Below are positions 5,187 to 5,811 of a stretch of 5,811 nt of DNA, in pieces. A model generated the notes under the pieces. It searched no databases, was not told where the DNA came from, and worked only from the letters and a program-made list of their open reading frames with translations. The DNA comes from Acidimangrovimonas sp. (GTDB taxonomy: Bacteria; Pseudomonadota; Alphaproteobacteria; Rhodobacterales; Rhodobacteraceae). Position 1 is the stretch's first letter. Every line of letters starts with the position of its first letter. The stretch lies in contig JASBUM010000042.1 of NCBI GenBank assembly GCA_030147905.1, positions 1-5,811 of the forward strand, given 5' to 3'. Both the position numbers and the translations under genes were made by a program.

Positions 5187-5811
5187 AGATCTACGTTCCC
5201 CGCGATGCCGCCGCCAAGGCGCTGGGCGCCGACGCCGTCGCCGACAAGGTCGCCGCCGAGGCCCGCGCCCGCGGCCTTGAGGTCACGTTGGTGCGCAACG
5301 GCACCCGCGGCATGATCTGGCTCGAACCACTGGTCGAGGTCGAGACCGAGGACGGGCGCATGGCCTTCGGCCCGGTCGGCGCGGGCGATGTCGCCGGCCT
5401 GTTCGACGCCGATTTCGGCAACCACCCGCTCGCGCTCGGCCCGACCGATAAGCTGGAGTGGATGAAGCGCCAGACCCGGCTCACCTTTGCGCGCTGCGGG
5501 GTCATCGACCCGCTCGACGTCAAGGATTACGAGGCCCATGGCGGATTGCAGGGCCTGCGCCGGGCGCTGGGCATGACCCGCGCCGAGATCGTGCAGGAAA
5601 CCACCGACAGCGGGCTGCGCGGCCGCGGCGGCGCGGGGTTCCCGACCGGCATCAAGTGGAAGACCGTGGCCGAGGCCAAGGCCGATCAGAAATACATCGT
5701 CTGCAACGCCGATGAAGGCGACAGCGCCACTTTCGCCGACCGGATGATCATGGAAGGCGACCCGCTGACCCTGATCGAGGGCATGGCGATCGCCGGCATC
5801 GGCGTCGGCGC
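5183..5811 (+). CDS. fdsB: NAD-dependent formate dehydrogenase beta subunit FdsB (NuoF-like), N-terminal part (cut by right edge)
   Basis: This is the diaphorase subunit that takes electrons from the Fe-S chain of formate dehydrogenase and reduces NAD+ through FMN. The first 209 codons are present; family members are around 500 residues. Residues 1 to about 95 look like the thioredoxin-like N-terminal domain of FdsB/HoxF proteins but contain no cysteine (the first is Cys105), so no cluster is expected there. The NuoF-like domain then begins. It shows GLRGRGGAGFPTGIKW (144-159), the glycine-rich NADH/FMN loop, and CNADEGDSATFADRM (174-188), the FMN-binding segment. The [4Fe-4S] ligands lie further on, outside the window. 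The ATG at 5183 overlaps the fdsG stop and has GGAG (5171-5174) 8 bases upstream. HoxF and NuoF are alternatives, but the N-terminal domain with the preceding FdsG-sized NuoE protein points to FdsB. The catalytic subunit FdsA and accessory FdsC/FdsD would be expected next. Confidence 0.9.
   Translation, partial: MKIYVPRDAAAKALGADAVADKVAAEARARGLEVTLVRNGTRGMIWLEPLVEVETEDGRMAFGPVGAGDVAGLFDADFGNHPLALGPTDKLEWMKRQTRLTFARCGVIDPLDVKDYEAHGGLQGLRRALGMTRAEIVQETTDSGLRGRGGAGFPTGIKWKTVAEAKADQKYIVCNADEGDSATFADRMIMEGDPLTLIEGMAIAGIGVG

Noticed and set aside
4940..5539. A 199-codon minus-strand frame under fdsG and fdsB
   Set aside because: It is antisense to two well-recognised genes and has no family features.
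1..5811. Mobile elements, CRISPR arrays, tRNA or rRNA genes, and an undescribed defence or other novel system
   Set aside because: I found no transposase or integrase, regularly spaced repeats or cloverleaf-like RNA. All substantial genes fit known metabolic, transport, regulatory or glycosyltransferase families.

Overview
The window reads as chromosomal DNA from a high-GC alphaproteobacterium, most likely of the Rhodobacterales (Rhodobacter/Rhodovulum/Paracoccus type). The support is a strong G/C preference at third codon positions, an fdsG-fdsB formate dehydrogenase operon of the Rhodobacter capsulatus kind, an asd gene with the sequence style of that group, and a glycosyltransferase that begins like the alphaproteobacterial LPS-core enzyme LpcC. 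The assignment rests on sequence style and gene content, not on a database search.

Layout from left to right. Positions 1-402 (minus) hold the first 134 codons of aspartate-semialdehyde dehydrogenase (asd), cut by the left edge just past its catalytic cysteine. A short gap follows. Then comes a two-gene minus-strand unit with a 4-base ATGA overlap: a family 4 (GT-B) glycosyltransferase resembling LpcC (about 1161-2264) and, downstream of it, a small family 29 sialyltransferase-fold glycosyltransferase (532-1164). Both probably act in LPS core or another surface glycan. Next, also on the minus strand, is a 12-helix-type MFS transporter (2358-3569). Its stop codon sits in the loop of a predicted intrinsic terminator (2346-2378), which separates it from the glycosyltransferase pair.

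The transporter is divergent from a LysR-type regulator (3697-4581, plus). Downstream of the regulator and in the same direction lies the start of the NAD-dependent molybdenum formate dehydrogenase operon: fdsG (4707-5186) and fdsB (5183 to beyond the right edge), overlapping by ATGA. FdsG carries a NuoE-type [2Fe-2S] site. FdsB carries the NuoF-type FMN/NADH module. Together they pass electrons from formate oxidation on the catalytic subunit FdsA (expected downstream, not in the window) to NAD+.

The most informative non-coding stretch is the 125-base gap between the LysR gene and fdsG. It contains an AT-rich island with a consensus-like promoter (TAGACA, 18 bases, TATAAT). A LysR-type T-N11-A palindrome overlaps the -35 box, and a second inverted repeat is centred on the -10 box. 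This suggests that the adjacent LysR protein controls the fds operon.

I see no mobile element, CRISPR array, tRNA or rRNA. No wholly novel system is evident. The items most worth a second look are the fds control region and the bacterial GT29/LpcC-like gene pair.
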